Assembly (NCBI GenBank): GCA_030432905.1
Contig: JAUILU010000001.1
Coordinates: 558,001-622,000 of the forward strand
From: Phycisphaerae bacterium
GTDB lineage: Bacteria; Planctomycetota; Phycisphaerae; Phycisphaerales; UBA1924
DNA: 64,000 nucleotides
Direction: 5' to 3'
Shown here: in pieces, positions 8,992-18,150 of the stretch
Layout of the letters: each line of letters begins with the position of its first letter
Position numbering within the stretch: the first letter of the stretch is position 1
Made by a program: the position numbers and the translations under genes
Notes under the pieces: generated by a model
What the model saw: the letters and a program-made list of their open reading frames with translations, nothing else
Told to the model about the DNA's origin: nothing
Databases searched by the model: none

Positions 8992-11900
8992 ATGGACGGA
9001 CAAGAACTACAGAAACAGCTCAGCTCGGCTAGGCAATCAAACTGGCTCGACAAGCGCTTGAAACTGCTGACAAAGCTTCCTCAAGCAAGAAGAAAGCAGC
9101 TGAAAGAAGTGGTCGAGCGAAAGGACTACCACTACTACGATAGTCCACACATCGAAAGCACAGCGGAGTTGTTTGAGAACCTGAGCGATGCCCAAAGGCT
9201 GCGTCTCTGGGAAGGGCTCTTTCCATCGTGCGCTCACCATGTCGAGCAGGCATGGCAGACCGCGAACGAGCGTCCCTACTCGGCGGGTTATATCCGGCTG
9301 CCGTTTCGAGCACCCAATCGGGATGATCTCACGACCGTCTCACGCGCACGATATTTCCTGTCGCTCTGTCAGTCGCTCAAGGGGTACGACCCAACACCGG
9401 CATGGCTTGCAACGATGGCGCCGTACATCAACAAAGACTACCGCAGCCCGCGCACGATCGGATGGCTCCTGGCAACCGTGCTCAACGCGAATGGATCCGA
9501 AGCCGACGAAGTCCGCTCGATTCTCATCGACTCCATCAACGGGGACCACGAGGTTGGCAGGATTGGGCTCGACGCGATCGCAACGCTGCTGTACAGCAAA
9601 GACAGATCCGACTGGGAAGTGATAGGCAAACTGCTTCTTGCCGCCCAGAGGCAAGAGGGACTCCGACAGTCAATCCTCGAATCGCTCACCGATGCAACAC
9701 CGGAAGCGTTCCGGTACATGCTCGGGCTCATTCTTGAACACGACCTGGGACGCTTTAGCTCGGTGGTGCAGGTCTTCAACGATTGGCTCGGTTATCAATG
9801 GGCCGGCGGGAGCGCCAAGGCTGTGCACGAGGGTATCGGCAAGCTGTGTCAGTTCTTCGACAGCGACGCAGCGAGGGCCGCCGCGATCGAGAACGGCGAG
9901 GCCGAGGATGCGTATCTGGCTTTGTGGGCGACCGCATTTTGTGATTCGGAACAAGCGGTGAAAGCCGCGGCTCCTCTCTTAAGCGACCCGGACCCGGCCC
10001 GCCGATACGCGGGGCTTGCTGGCGCCGCGAACTCACGATTGCACCCCGACGTGCTCGATCTGGTAGCCGCCCGACTCGTCAGCGGCGAAGAAACCGACGA
10101 GAGGATCCTGACGCTTTATTGCACCATGCTCGCACGGATGGATTTCCACTCGAACCCATACCCGGTGAGCGAAGAGTTGTTCGATGCGGTCGCGGAGATT
10201 TTCGACCGTTTCCCCGCCAAGAAACACCCGCTCCCTGATCTGATCTGGCCTTGGGATGGCTTCGTCCGCGAACGCCGAGACGCTGCCAATGCACTAAGGA
10301 GGCTCGCAACCGGCAACCCGAAGAAGCTACTGCCTTTCGCGGATGCACTGGATACGTACGAGTGCGCCGGGGTGATTCATGAGATCGCCGGGATCGGTCA
10401 GTACTGGGACCACAAGACAGAGAAGACCAAGCAGCGCAAACGCCAAAGCCTGGACCCAGACGAACGCGAGTTTGTGATCCGCATGACCGCCGACAAACGC
10501 CAGTACGTCCACACGGCGGCCTTCGACGCGCTCAAAGGCACAAAGGTTGCCCCGGACGAGATCGAACTGTATCTAAGCAGTCTTCACAGAACATCGGCGA
10601 CGTACAGGAGAGGCGCTATTGAACGCCTGTCAACGCTCTCGCCCAAGAAGCTTCTTGACGTTGGCCAGCAACTCCTCGACCAGAAGCATGCCAAGAAAAG
10701 GTCGGCGGGCCTCGAACTGCTCCAAACCCTTACGAGCGACGAGAAGCACAGCGAGCAAGTATCAAAGATCGTTTCACAGCGCCTGGATGCACTATCAAGC
10801 GATTCAGAGCTACGTGATGTGGCAATGAATTTGGTTGGAAACACAACCGAGGAAGCAACGCTCGATGATTGTCTCGGTCTTGTCCCAGCGGGATCACGCG
10901 CACCGCTGTACAAACCCAGCGTACAGGATGTTCCAACCCAGACCGAAGCCGCCAAGGAGTGCTTAACCTCGCTGGCTAAGTTGTTTCTCGAACACGGCGA
11001 GACCGAGATCGATGTCCAACACGACGACGACAACGACTTCGGTCCCGGAATCGCCGGCAACAAGGCGCACATCTCGTCGCACTTCCCATCCCCGTATCGC
11101 TTTGCACGCAAATCCGATTCGGACGCGGAAGCGGCGCTCGCCAAGCTGCCTTTACGTGACGTGTGGATGCAATGGATCAGCGAACGCAGCGAGAAGCTCC
11201 GCGACGACGACGGCCTCGAACTCGTCCGCGCCTGGGCGATCACGAACGGCTGGTATGACAACTGGACGAAGCTGCTTCCCAGTAAGTTCATGCCGCACGC
11301 GTGGGAATTGAGATCCGCGTTTCATTCGCTCGTGGATTGGCTCCCGCTCCTTGATCCCAATGACAACGCGCTGGGTTTCCTGGTTGATTGCGCAGAGTAT
11401 CTCGCCGGCACGATGCAAGACAAGAAGCGACTTAGTCGCTACAAGAAAGAGAACTACCATAAAAAGCTAGGCTTTGAGGGTGTGTACGAATCGATCGCTG
11501 GGTACCGGAGAATCGTGCCTAATCGCCCTACCGACACCGAGCACATGGCCCGACTCGGAGCCATCAAGCTCTCGATGGTGGACCTCGGCTTCAGCTATGA
11601 TCGCCCCAAACTTGACGAGTTCACCGCGGCATACGACGCGGGGCTTGTCAACACGTACGACTTTGCCTGGTACCTGCTGCACCCAACGAAGTCCAGATAT
11701 GGCGGCTACCACTTAGCTGACAACTACTTCGATTTCGGCCCCATCGGCGACGTCATTACAGTGCAGCGTGCCCCGAACGTCAAAGCCAATCCTGAACTGG
11801 ATGCAGAGGCCGACAAGATAAGAGACAGACTCTTAGAGATCGAACTGAGCCGAGGCGAACGATCCAACGCCGCCACTCAGCCGATTTCACATATTCGCCT

Positions 11901-13959
11901 TACCGGCGGTGCGGAAGCCCTGTTCAAAGTCGTCAGCGCACTTGGTAAAGACAAGATCGTCAGGCAAGACCAATGGGGAGAGCCGACCCGGGCGTATTCG
12001 TTTAGCCGGCTGATCTCGGTCACGATGCCACACCCCTCGGACTCGGACGACCTGTTCAAGAGTCTTGCGAAACAGCACGGCGTAAAGACTCCGAGGCTTC
12101 TCGAAGTCGGCATGTACGCCCCCCAGTGGGCCGGCCATATCGAGCGTGCGACTGGTTCAGTTGGTTTCGAGGACGCGGTCTGGTGGATCCACGCGCACAC
12201 GAAGCGGAGGGACGATTGGAGGAACCCTGATATCCGAGAAATCTGGGGCGCGCAGATCAAAGAGAGGACCGAGCTTGATTCTGAGGATCTCGAGGAGGGA
12301 GCCGTCGATGTCGCTTGGTTCAACAGGCTCATCTCAGAGATCGGCAAGGACGCCTGGACCGCGTACCAGAAGCCGGCGAAATACGCATCGAACAGCGGCG
12401 GCCACAAACGCGCCCAACTGTTCGCAGACGCCATGCTCGGCCAGGTGAGCACCGACGAGCTTCGGACGCGGATTGTCGATAAACGCAATCAGGACGCCGT
12501 GCGTGCGCTCGGTCTGGTGCCGCTTCCGAAGAAAGCAAGCGATGCGAACAAGGAAACCCTCGCCCGGTACACGAGGCTCCAAGATTTCAAGCGAGAAAGC
12601 AGAAAGTTTGGGAGTCAGCGCCAAGCGAGCGAGGGTCGAGCCGTGGAAATCGGAATGCAGAACCTTGCACGCACAGCCGGGTTCCGAGATCCAAGGCGGC
12701 TTGAGTGGGCCATGGAAGCCGAAGCGGTTGCTGACCTTGCAAAGGGCCCGGTGAGTGTCACCGCTGAGGAAACCACCGTGTCGCTCGCCATCGATCAATC
12801 GGGAGCACCCGAGTTTACCGTCATCAAGAAGGGCAAGCCCCTCAAGAATGTCCCCGCGAAGCTGCGTAAGCACACTGAGATCGCGGAACTCAAATCGCGT
12901 GTCACGGATCTCCGCAGGCAAGCCTCACGCATGCAACTGTCGCTCGAAGAATCCATGTGTCGCGGAGATTCGTTCAGCAGAGACGAGCTCGCGGATTTCT
13001 ACACCCACCCGATGCTGCGTCCGATGATCGAACGACTGGTTTTCGTAACTACAGAAGAAACGAGCACGCTGCTTTGTGGATACCCAGACAAGAAAGGCAA
13101 AGTACTTCGAGACCACGCGGGCAATGTTGAGCCTATTGGCAAGACAGACTCGTTGCGGCTTGCGCACTCGGCCGATTTTTTTGCAAGAGGCGATTGGCAC
13201 GACTGGCAGCGTGAGTGTTTCGAGGCCGAGCGTGTACAGCCGTTCAAGCAGATCTTCCGCGAACTCTACCCACTTACGAAGGCGGAATCAGGAAAGACCG
13301 ATTTAACGACGCGATACGCTGGGCATCAGATCAACCCCCGCCAGGCACTCGCTCTGCTCAAGAAACGCCAGTGGGTCTTGGCGCCGGAAGAAGGGTGCCG
13401 ACGTGTGTACCACGACGAGGGCCTCGTTGCCGAGCTGTGGTTTGAAGAGCACTTCTACACACCCGCGGAGGTCGATGGTCTGACACTCGAGGGAGTGGCG
13501 TTCCGAAAGAAGGGACAAGACCGCAAGCACGTTCCGCTCTCCGATGTGCCCGAACGGGTCTTCAGCGAGACGATGCGAGACCTAGACCTCGTCGTGAGCG
13601 TCGCTCACGCGGGCGGAGTCGATCCCGAAGCATCCGCCTCGACTGTTGAAATGCGAGCCACGCTGCTGCGTGAGACGAGCCAGCTGCTCGGACTGAGCAA
13701 CGTGAGAGTCGATGGGCACTACGCAATCATCGACGGCACCATTGCCAATTACAGCGTCCACCTCGGGAGCGCGATATCGCACGCCACGCCGGGGCGAATG
13801 CTCACGATTGTCGCGGTTCACAGCCAATATCGTGGGCGGCTGTTCCTGCCGTTCGCAGACAGCGACCCTAAAACCGCCGAGGTCATGGCCAAGACACTCC
13901 TCTTGGCGCGAGACAACGAGATTAAAGACCCGTACATACTCGACCAGATTGGGTCATAG
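8992..13959 (+). CDS. giant DUF5724/DUF4132 (MolR/YehI-like) protein
   Basis: 1655 residues, soluble, alpha-helical. The N-terminal ~1000 residues look like HEAT-type helical repeats (the DUF5724 region). The DUF4132 core is visible near residues 1340-1440: VFVTTEETSTLLCGYP, WQRECFEAERVQPFKQIFREL, then LTTRYAGHQINPRQALALL and a tryptophan-rich stretch. The end, FLPFADSDPKTAEVMAKTLLLA...IKDPYILDQI, fits the C-terminal DUF7737-type domain. E. coli YehI/MolR are shorter relatives of unknown mechanism. DUF4132 proteins are often genomically linked to MoxR-type ATPases and VWA proteins in predicted conflict systems, but none are present here. A short gap links it to the 141-residue partner. The biochemical role is unknown. 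Confidence 0.75.
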   Translation: MDGQELQKQLSSARQSNWLDKRLKLLTKLPQARRKQLKEVVERKDYHYYDSPHIESTAELFENLSDAQRLRLWEGLFPSCAHHVEQAWQTANERPYSAGYIRLPFRAPNRDDLTTVSRARYFLSLCQSLKGYDPTPAWLATMAPYINKDYRSPRTIGWLLATVLNANGSEADEVRSILIDSINGDHEVGRIGLDAIATLLYSKDRSDWEVIGKLLLAAQRQEGLRQSILESLTDATPEAFRYMLGLILEHDLGRFSSVVQVFNDWLGYQWAGGSAKAVHEGIGKLCQFFDSDAARAAAIENGEAEDAYLALWATAFCDSEQAVKAAAPLLSDPDPARRYAGLAGAANSRLHPDVLDLVAARLVSGEETDERILTLYCTMLARMDFHSNPYPVSEELFDAVAEIFDRFPAKKHPLPDLIWPWDGFVRERRDAANALRRLATGNPKKLLPFADALDTYECAGVIHEIAGIGQYWDHKTEKTKQRKRQSLDPDEREFVIRMTADKRQYVHTAAFDALKGTKVAPDEIELYLSSLHRTSATYRRGAIERLSTLSPKKLLDVGQQLLDQKHAKKRSAGLELLQTLTSDEKHSEQVSKIVSQRLDALSSDSELRDVAMNLVGNTTEEATLDDCLGLVPAGSRAPLYKPSVQDVPTQTEAAKECLTSLAKLFLEHGETEIDVQHDDDNDFGPGIAGNKAHISSHFPSPYRFARKSDSDAEAALAKLPLRDVWMQWISERSEKLRDDDGLELVRAWAITNGWYDNWTKLLPSKFMPHAWELRSAFHSLVDWLPLLDPNDNALGFLVDCAEYLAGTMQDKKRLSRYKKENYHKKLGFEGVYESIAGYRRIVPNRPTDTEHMARLGAIKLSMVDLGFSYDRPKLDEFTAAYDAGLVNTYDFAWYLLHPTKSRYGGYHLADNYFDFGPIGDVITVQRAPNVKANPELDAEADKIRDRLLEIELSRGERSNAATQPISHIRLTGGAEALFKVVSALGKDKIVRQDQWGEPTRAYSFSRLISVTMPHPSDSDDLFKSLAKQHGVKTPRLLEVGMYAPQWAGHIERATGSVGFEDAVWWIHAHTKRRDDWRNPDIREIWGAQIKERTELDSEDLEEGAVDVAWFNRLISEIGKDAWTAYQKPAKYASNSGGHKRAQLFADAMLGQVSTDELRTRIVDKRNQDAVRALGLVPLPKKASDANKETLARYTRLQDFKRESRKFGSQRQASEGRAVEIGMQNLARTAGFRDPRRLEWAMEAEAVADLAKGPVSVTAEETTVSLAIDQSGAPEFTVIKKGKPLKNVPAKLRKHTEIAELKSRVTDLRRQASRMQLSLEESMCRGDSFSRDELADFYTHPMLRPMIERLVFVTTEETSTLLCGYPDKKGKVLRDHAGNVEPIGKTDSLRLAHSADFFARGDWHDWQRECFEAERVQPFKQIFRELYPLTKAESGKTDLTTRYAGHQINPRQALALLKKRQWVLAPEEGCRRVYHDEGLVAELWFEEHFYTPAEVDGLTLEGVAFRKKGQDRKHVPLSDVPERVFSETMRDLDLVVSVAHAGGVDPEASASTVEMRATLLRETSQLLGLSNVRVDGHYAIIDGTIANYSVHLGSAISHATPGRMLTIVAVHSQYRGRLFLPFADSDPKTAEVMAKTLLLARDNEIKDPYILDQIGS

Positions 13960-13985
13960 CTGCCAGCAACAGACCAACAGGGCTG

Positions 13986-14180
13986 TCATTCCTCTGCCTC
14001 ACTTCTGGTTGCGTCGTCGTCATGGTCGTGATCGTTGGTTTGATCGGCGACCACGTAGCCCGCGCCGGCGCCAGCGCCGGCGGCGAGCACGAGGCCGCAA
14101 CCCATTAGAAAACCGGAAAGTGCGAGCACCGCGGCTATCTCAGTGACAAGCCGGAGTGATTGGTGGTCACGCTTCTGCAC
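13986..14180 (-). CDS. small lipoprotein with Gly/Ala-rich segment and His/Asp tail
   Basis: 64 residues from a GTG at 14180, preceded by CTGGAGG 8 nt upstream, which decides the start. The lipobox LSGFLMGC is followed by a glycine-zipper-like run (AAGAGAGAGY). The tail DQTNDHDHDDDATRSEAEE is acidic with two histidines. It is the last gene of a minus-strand envelope/stress run and starts 3 nt after the stop of the previous lipoprotein gene. Outer-membrane or periplasmic location is expected; function unknown. Confidence 0.65.
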   Translation of the reverse strand: MQKRDHQSLRLVTEIAAVLALSGFLMGCGLVLAAGAGAGAGYVVADQTNDHDHDDDATRSEAEE

Positions 14181-14183
14181 GAT

Positions 14184-14414
14184 TTAACCTCCAGACGTTT
14201 CATCAACGACGTCGTCCACGGCGTCATCAACTTCATCAGCGGCGTCATCGATAGCTTCACCGGTTTCCTCGGCAGCGTCTTCGACGACTTCCGCGGCGTC
14301 ATCCGCCGCGTCTTCCGCATCGGAATTCTCGCAACCAACGGACATGCCGCAGGCCGCGACGAGCGCGAGCAGACTGCACGAAGGGATCCAGGCTTTGTTC
14401 TTCGGGTAGTTCAT
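14184..14414 (-). CDS. small acidic lipoprotein
   Basis: 76 residues. The lipobox is ACGMSVGC. The mature part is an acidic repeat of DDAAEVVEDAAEETGEAIDDA type that probably forms an amphipathic helix, similar to entericidin-like and other stress-induced small lipoproteins. It is closely spaced with the genes on both sides (3 nt to the next one, 42 nt from the DUF2383 gene). Function unknown; membrane-stress or cell-density roles are only analogies. Confidence 0.65.
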   Translation of the reverse strand: MNYPKNKAWIPSCSLLALVAACGMSVGCENSDAEDAADDAAEVVEDAAEETGEAIDDAADEVDDAVDDVVDETSGG

Positions 14415-14455
14415 GTGTGTTTCCTTTCTAACAATCGGTGCGATTGAGTCATTGC

Positions 14456-14914
14456 TTATGATACAACGGACTTGAGACCCTCGATCACATTTCTGGTCTG
14501 CTTGATGTCCTTGATATGCCGGTGCAGAAGCTCATTCGTCGGGCTGCCTGCGGTTTCCTGGAGCACGTTGGCGTACTCGTCCTCGATGGCTTTCTCGCCT
14601 CGGGCGGCTTCGGTCAGCACGACGGCGTCGTTGTTGCCGTTGAGCGCCGATCGTGCTTCCAGCCACCAGCGGTGTGCGGTGCCGAGCGCCGTGCCTTGCT
14701 CCGGGATTTTCTCGTGATTCATGCCGATGAACGTCGCGATCTCGTCGCGCTGCTGACGCCGCTCCATTGCCGTTGCCTGGAACGCGCGTTCCATGTCGGC
14801 ATTGTTGAGCTGCTCGGCGGCTGCCTTGAATCCCTCGGCAGAGTCGTTGTTGAGTTTGCAGAGCTTCCGCAGCCCTTTGATGGTTTCGTCGTCGAGGTTA
14901 TGGATGGTTTCCAC
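14456..14914 (-). CDS. DUF2383 / PA2169-type four-helix-bundle protein
   Basis: 152 residues from the GTG at 14914 (AAGGAGA lies 5-11 nt upstream). A longer reading from 14971 has no ribosome-binding site. It is all-helical and ferritin-like in length and pattern: LRKLCKLNNDSAEGFKAAAEQL, MERRQQRDEIATFIG, EARGEKAIEDEYANVL. This family is small, cytoplasmic and often induced by stress in proteobacteria. No metal-binding EXXH motif is complete, so it is probably not an active ferroxidase. It sits in a run of stress/envelope genes. Confidence 0.75.
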   Translation of the reverse strand: METIHNLDDETIKGLRKLCKLNNDSAEGFKAAAEQLNNADMERAFQATAMERRQQRDEIATFIGMNHEKIPEQGTALGTAHRWWLEARSALNGNNDAVVLTEAARGEKAIEDEYANVLQETAGSPTNELLHRHIKDIKQTRNVIEGLKSVVS

Positions 14915-14986
14915 GGTGTTCTCCTTCGTTGGTGTAAATGTGGGTACAAGTGGAAATGCGTAAGACAACATGGTTCGCGAGTCCTG

Positions 14987-15166
14987 TTACTGGACAGCCT
15001 TTGATCCCTTACGCATCAGGCTGAAGACGAGCGACAAGAGGAACAGCACCACAAAGATAAAGAACAAGACCTGAGCGATCGATGCCGCCGCCCCGGCGAT
15101 GCCGCCGAAACCGAAGATCGCGGCGATGATTGCGATGATGAAGAATGCGATTGCCCAGCTCAACAT
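14987..15166 (-). CDS. DUF1328 (YtjA-type) small membrane protein
   Basis: 59 residues, [19 protein letters not shown]... to ...[11 protein letters not shown], with two hydrophobic helices separated by a GGIAGAAA turn. This is the DUF1328 pattern. AAAGGAC precedes the ATG at 15166. These proteins are inner-membrane, of unknown function and frequently stress- or sigma-factor-induced. It lies between the DUF2383 and entericidin-like genes on the same strand. Confidence 0.8.
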   Translation of the reverse strand: MLSWAIAFFIIAIIAAIFGFGGIAGAAASIAQVLFFIFVVLFLLSLVFSLMRKGSKAVQ

Positions 15167-15289
15167 GACAAGTCCTTTCGATGCTGCCCGTTTATCTTCG
15201 TGGTTGCGTCGGCAGCGGGTGACGCGTTTTCCAATCTGCTGGCGCCCGGTTATGAACGCCAGCAGCTCTCCGTCAAAGAGCCCTGGGGG

Positions 15290-15493
15290 TTACTCCTTGA
15301 CCTCCTCTGCCTTGTCCGAGATCGCCTCGCCGGCGTCCTCGAGGTCTTCCCCGAGGCCCTTGGTCGTGTTGCACCCGGCAAGTGCAACGGACCCAGCAAA
15401 GCACGCGGCAGACATCAGAACAAGCGTCCTGTTGCCGACCCGGTTGTGGTGAACATGGCCGGAGAGTTGGATGTCTTTCTTAATTGGTGGCAT
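15290..15493 (-). CDS. entericidin-like lipoprotein
   Basis: 67 residues from the ATG at 15493, preceded by AAGGAGAATCAC; an upstream frame without a ribosome-binding site was discarded. The lipobox SVALAGC is followed by NTTKGLGEDLEDAGEAISD, matching the entericidin A/B pattern (cysteine, then TxxGxGxDxxxxGxxI). The N-terminal extension before the hydrophobic segment is unusually long (about 24 residues). Entericidins are small membrane-active lipoproteins induced under stress. The same role here is by family analogy. Confidence 0.75.
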   Translation of the reverse strand: MPPIKKDIQLSGHVHHNRVGNRTLVLMSAACFAGSVALAGCNTTKGLGEDLEDAGEAISDKAEEVKE

Positions 15494-15584
15494 GTGATTC
15501 TCCTTGATGCTTTGTTGAATCGAGTATGGCACGCTGATCTCAAACACCCGTGACAACCGGATGAATTCGAGTTCATTCTGCCGA

Positions 15585-15911
15585 CTAGTACCTGGGCTGG
15601 TCCTGATACAGCCGCTGCCTAGCGCGATGACGTTCCGCGCCTCGCGCCGGAGTTGCCCACGTTACGGGGTTAAAGATCAGTGCTAGCGTCACCACGAACA
15701 CACCCGAGAGGATCGCCACACCCAGCCCGAAGAAGAGCCCCACCGCTATGCCGACGACCGCCGTATAGACAATTGTCTGTACAGCCCAGAAGAGGATTGA
15801 CTTTCGGGTCGTGTGCTTGGTTGCGGGCATGCCCTCGGGCGACAAGTCCTTTACGGCTTTCTGCTCCGCGTCATACGCCTCCGGCTTGTGTGATGTGTGG
15901 ATGGTGTTCAT
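15585..15911 (-). CDS. small two-helix inner-membrane protein
   Basis: 108 residues from the ATG at 15911, with GGAAG just upstream; the longer frame overlaps the PRC-barrel gene and is spurious. Two hydrophobic helices at about 39-58 and 60-82 are rich in glycine and valine. The C-terminus is basic (ARGAERHRARQRLYQ). I recognise no family. It is part of the minus-strand stress/envelope run, 85 nt after the PRC-barrel gene. Confidence 0.6.
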   Translation of the reverse strand: MNTIHTSHKPEAYDAEQKAVKDLSPEGMPATKHTTRKSILFWAVQTIVYTAVVGIAVGLFFGLGVAILSGVFVVTLALIFNPVTWATPARGAERHRARQRLYQDQPRY

Positions 15912-15996
15912 GGCCTTCCAATCTGTAAATACGTGTGAAACTGTGCACGTAAGCCGCCGGCGGCGCGTTAGCTCCGCCGACGGAATGGAGTAGCTA

Positions 15997-17259
15997 CTAC
16001 TGACCCAGCTTGGATTCACGCGGAACAAAGCCCACAACCTCGACATCAAACACGCGGTACATCGGTGCCAGCTGCGCCTTCGTGTTGATGACCGTGATGT
16101 CTTCAGGCAGCGGCTCGCACGCACTCAGCAGATCGGTATCCGCAGCGACGCGCACAGCGTCGTCGTTGATGTACGCGATGCTGAACGGCACACACTTCAG
16201 TTCGTCACCGATGCCGAGTAGATTCTCGTTCGGATCAAGTAGCATGAGCGCCAGTCGACCAGAATTCGCTTCAATGACAACGTCCTGGACCTCACCGCTG
16301 TGGTCCTCGTATGCCCAGACTTCCTGCCCCACCACATCGGTGGCGAAAATCAGAGGTGCGACCGCATCCGATTCGGGGTAGTTTGCCAAGTCTTCCTGCT
16401 TGACTTCGCCTTCTTCTGAAAGGCTCGCGCTGGCATGCGGATTCCAGATGGAGCGCCCGTCTGCATCACGGAGGCTGACTGTCGAATCGTGTGAGTCGAA
16501 ACTCTGGGCGATGAGCTTGTGCTCGGTGTCCCGTTCGAGCTTGAACGCGTTCACCGAGATCTCGTCACCTTGCATCGGTGCGTTTTCGAGTCCCATGACG
16601 TACCACGACGGGCCGAGCACAACGGTATCGATGCTCTCAGCATCAGCCGTGGTCACCTCGATGGCGACATACTCGGAGCCGCTCGGCAAGTCATACCGCT
16701 TGACGTTGGTGATCGTGCCCGTCAGTTGCTTCGATTCAAGGTTCGAAGTCGGGGTGATCGCGTAGTGGTCTGTCATGTAGTTCGCACGCGACGTATCGCT
16801 TTCGATCACTCGCATCAGGTCTTCGGTCCAGTTGCTGGATTCGAGTTCGACCCAATCTTCGGGCGAGAATTCTTGCATATCCGCGATGTGCTCTGCGGTC
16901 AGGTTGAGCATGAATCGGCGCTCGGTGCCGTCGTAGTCAAACGAGCTAAACGGCACGGCTACGCGTGAGCCACCGAAACCGAGGATGTCGCCTGTCTGAA
17001 TGACAACGTGCGTAATCTTGCCTGTACCACGCTCAAGGATGAGGTTGTCGATGGAACCGAGCTCGGCGCCATTGGCGTTGGTAATGGTCGTCCCCATGAG
17101 TTCGGAGGCGCGATGCAAGCTGAGCGTCGCGACCTTCACCTGATTGGTCATCTTCGTCTTGCTCGGCTCCGCTTCGGTCTGCGCCAAAGCTGGAACTGCG
17201 AGGCCTGCTGCTACAATGATCGAAACGGCTGCTGCGGTGCGTGTTCTATGGATATTCAT
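15997..17259 (-). CDS. exported PRC-barrel domain protein
   Basis: 420 residues from the ATG at 17259 (AGGAG 8 nt upstream). The signal peptide runs to about residue 27 (AVPALAQ). Residues ~45-130 form a PRC-barrel: ASELMGTTITNANGAELGSIDNLIL, GKITHVVIQTGDILGFGGSRVAVPF. A second PRC-like segment lies near 290-360 (VGQEVWAYEDHSGEVQDVVIE, GRLALMLLDPNENLLGIGDEL). Exported PRC-barrel proteins with this layout often accompany small stress proteins in soil and aquatic bacteria. It is the first gene of the minus-strand run down to 13986 and faces the OmpR/kinase pair across a 200-nt divergent region. Ligand unknown. Confidence 0.8.
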   Translation of the reverse strand: MNIHRTRTAAAVSIIVAAGLAVPALAQTEAEPSKTKMTNQVKVATLSLHRASELMGTTITNANGAELGSIDNLILERGTGKITHVVIQTGDILGFGGSRVAVPFSSFDYDGTERRFMLNLTAEHIADMQEFSPEDWVELESSNWTEDLMRVIESDTSRANYMTDHYAITPTSNLESKQLTGTITNVKRYDLPSGSEYVAIEVTTADAESIDTVVLGPSWYVMGLENAPMQGDEISVNAFKLERDTEHKLIAQSFDSHDSTVSLRDADGRSIWNPHASASLSEEGEVKQEDLANYPESDAVAPLIFATDVVGQEVWAYEDHSGEVQDVVIEANSGRLALMLLDPNENLLGIGDELKCVPFSIAYINDDAVRVAADTDLLSACEPLPEDITVINTKAQLAPMYRVFDVEVVGFVPRESKLGQ

Positions 17260-17460
17260 GACTGCTTCTCCTAAACGTGTGGCCAACTCAAGACTCCGCC
17301 TGACGACTGGCCCTCGCCGCCTGACATGAGAAGCTTCGCATAGCCCGCTAATGCCCCAGTGATCGCAAGATGAATCTCATTTCATTTTGGAGCTGACCCG
17401 CCGCTTTGGGGCATGAATGCCCTATTACATGTATGATCCGAGCAGGAAAAGGAGGACGTC

Positions 17461-18150
17461 ATGCGGGTGCTAGTGATCGAGGACAACCCAAAGATCGCCG
17501 ATGCGATCCAGTCTGGACTAACAGAGCACGGCTTCGCGGTGGACGTCTCGCACACCGGATTTGACGGCGAAGAACTCGCAGTGCTCGAGTCTTACGACGT
17601 GATCCTGCTTGACCTAATGCTGCCCGACCGCGACGGGATCGATGTGTGCCGAAACCTGCGACGGAGAAAGGTCACAACCCCGATCATCATGCTGACCGCG
17701 CTTTCTGCTACCGAAGAGAAGATCGATGGGCTTGACGCGGGAGCAGACGACTACCTGACGAAGCCATTTGAGTTCGATGAACTGCTGGCCAGGATCCGCG
17801 CATTGCTTCGCCGGGGAGAGGCGACTGAGTCTCGCGTACTCAAGTGCGATGATCTAGAACTCGATCTCTACACCCGCGTTGCCAAGCGGGGCGAAAAGAG
17901 CGTTGAACTCGGCAACAAGGAATACGCACTGCTCGAGTACCTGATGCGGAATCAGAACCGGGTGCTCTCACGAGTCCAGATCGGTGAGAAAGTGTGGGAC
18001 ATGAACTTCGAGCCCACAAGCAATGTGATCGATGTGTATGTGTCCTCGCTTAGGAAGAAGATCGACCGCGGCTTTGATCGGGAACTGCTGCACACCATCA
18101 AGGGGGCCGGCTACAGGTTCGGCGTGATCGATGAATCAGCGGGACTCTGA
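17461..18150 (+). CDS. OmpR/PhoB-type response regulator
   Basis: 229 residues. Receiver domain ~1-115 with acidic pocket E7/D8, phospho-acceptor D51 in LLDLMLPDRDG, T/S switch in MLTALSA and K100 in DYLTKPF. The C-terminal winged helix (~130-225) ends GAGYRFGV, the OmpR-class DNA-binding fold. AAAGGAGG precedes the ATG. The 3' end overlaps the sensor kinase gene by 20 nt, a clear operon. It faces the PRC-barrel/stress run, so that run is a likely target. The layout resembles CusR/QseB-type regulators, but the signal is unknown. Confidence 0.95.
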   Translation: MRVLVIEDNPKIADAIQSGLTEHGFAVDVSHTGFDGEELAVLESYDVILLDLMLPDRDGIDVCRNLRRRKVTTPIIMLTALSATEEKIDGLDAGADDYLTKPFEFDELLARIRALLRRGEATESRVLKCDDLELDLYTRVAKRGEKSVELGNKEYALLEYLMRNQNRVLSRVQIGEKVWDMNFEPTSNVIDVYVSSLRKKIDRGFDRELLHTIKGAGYRFGVIDESAGL

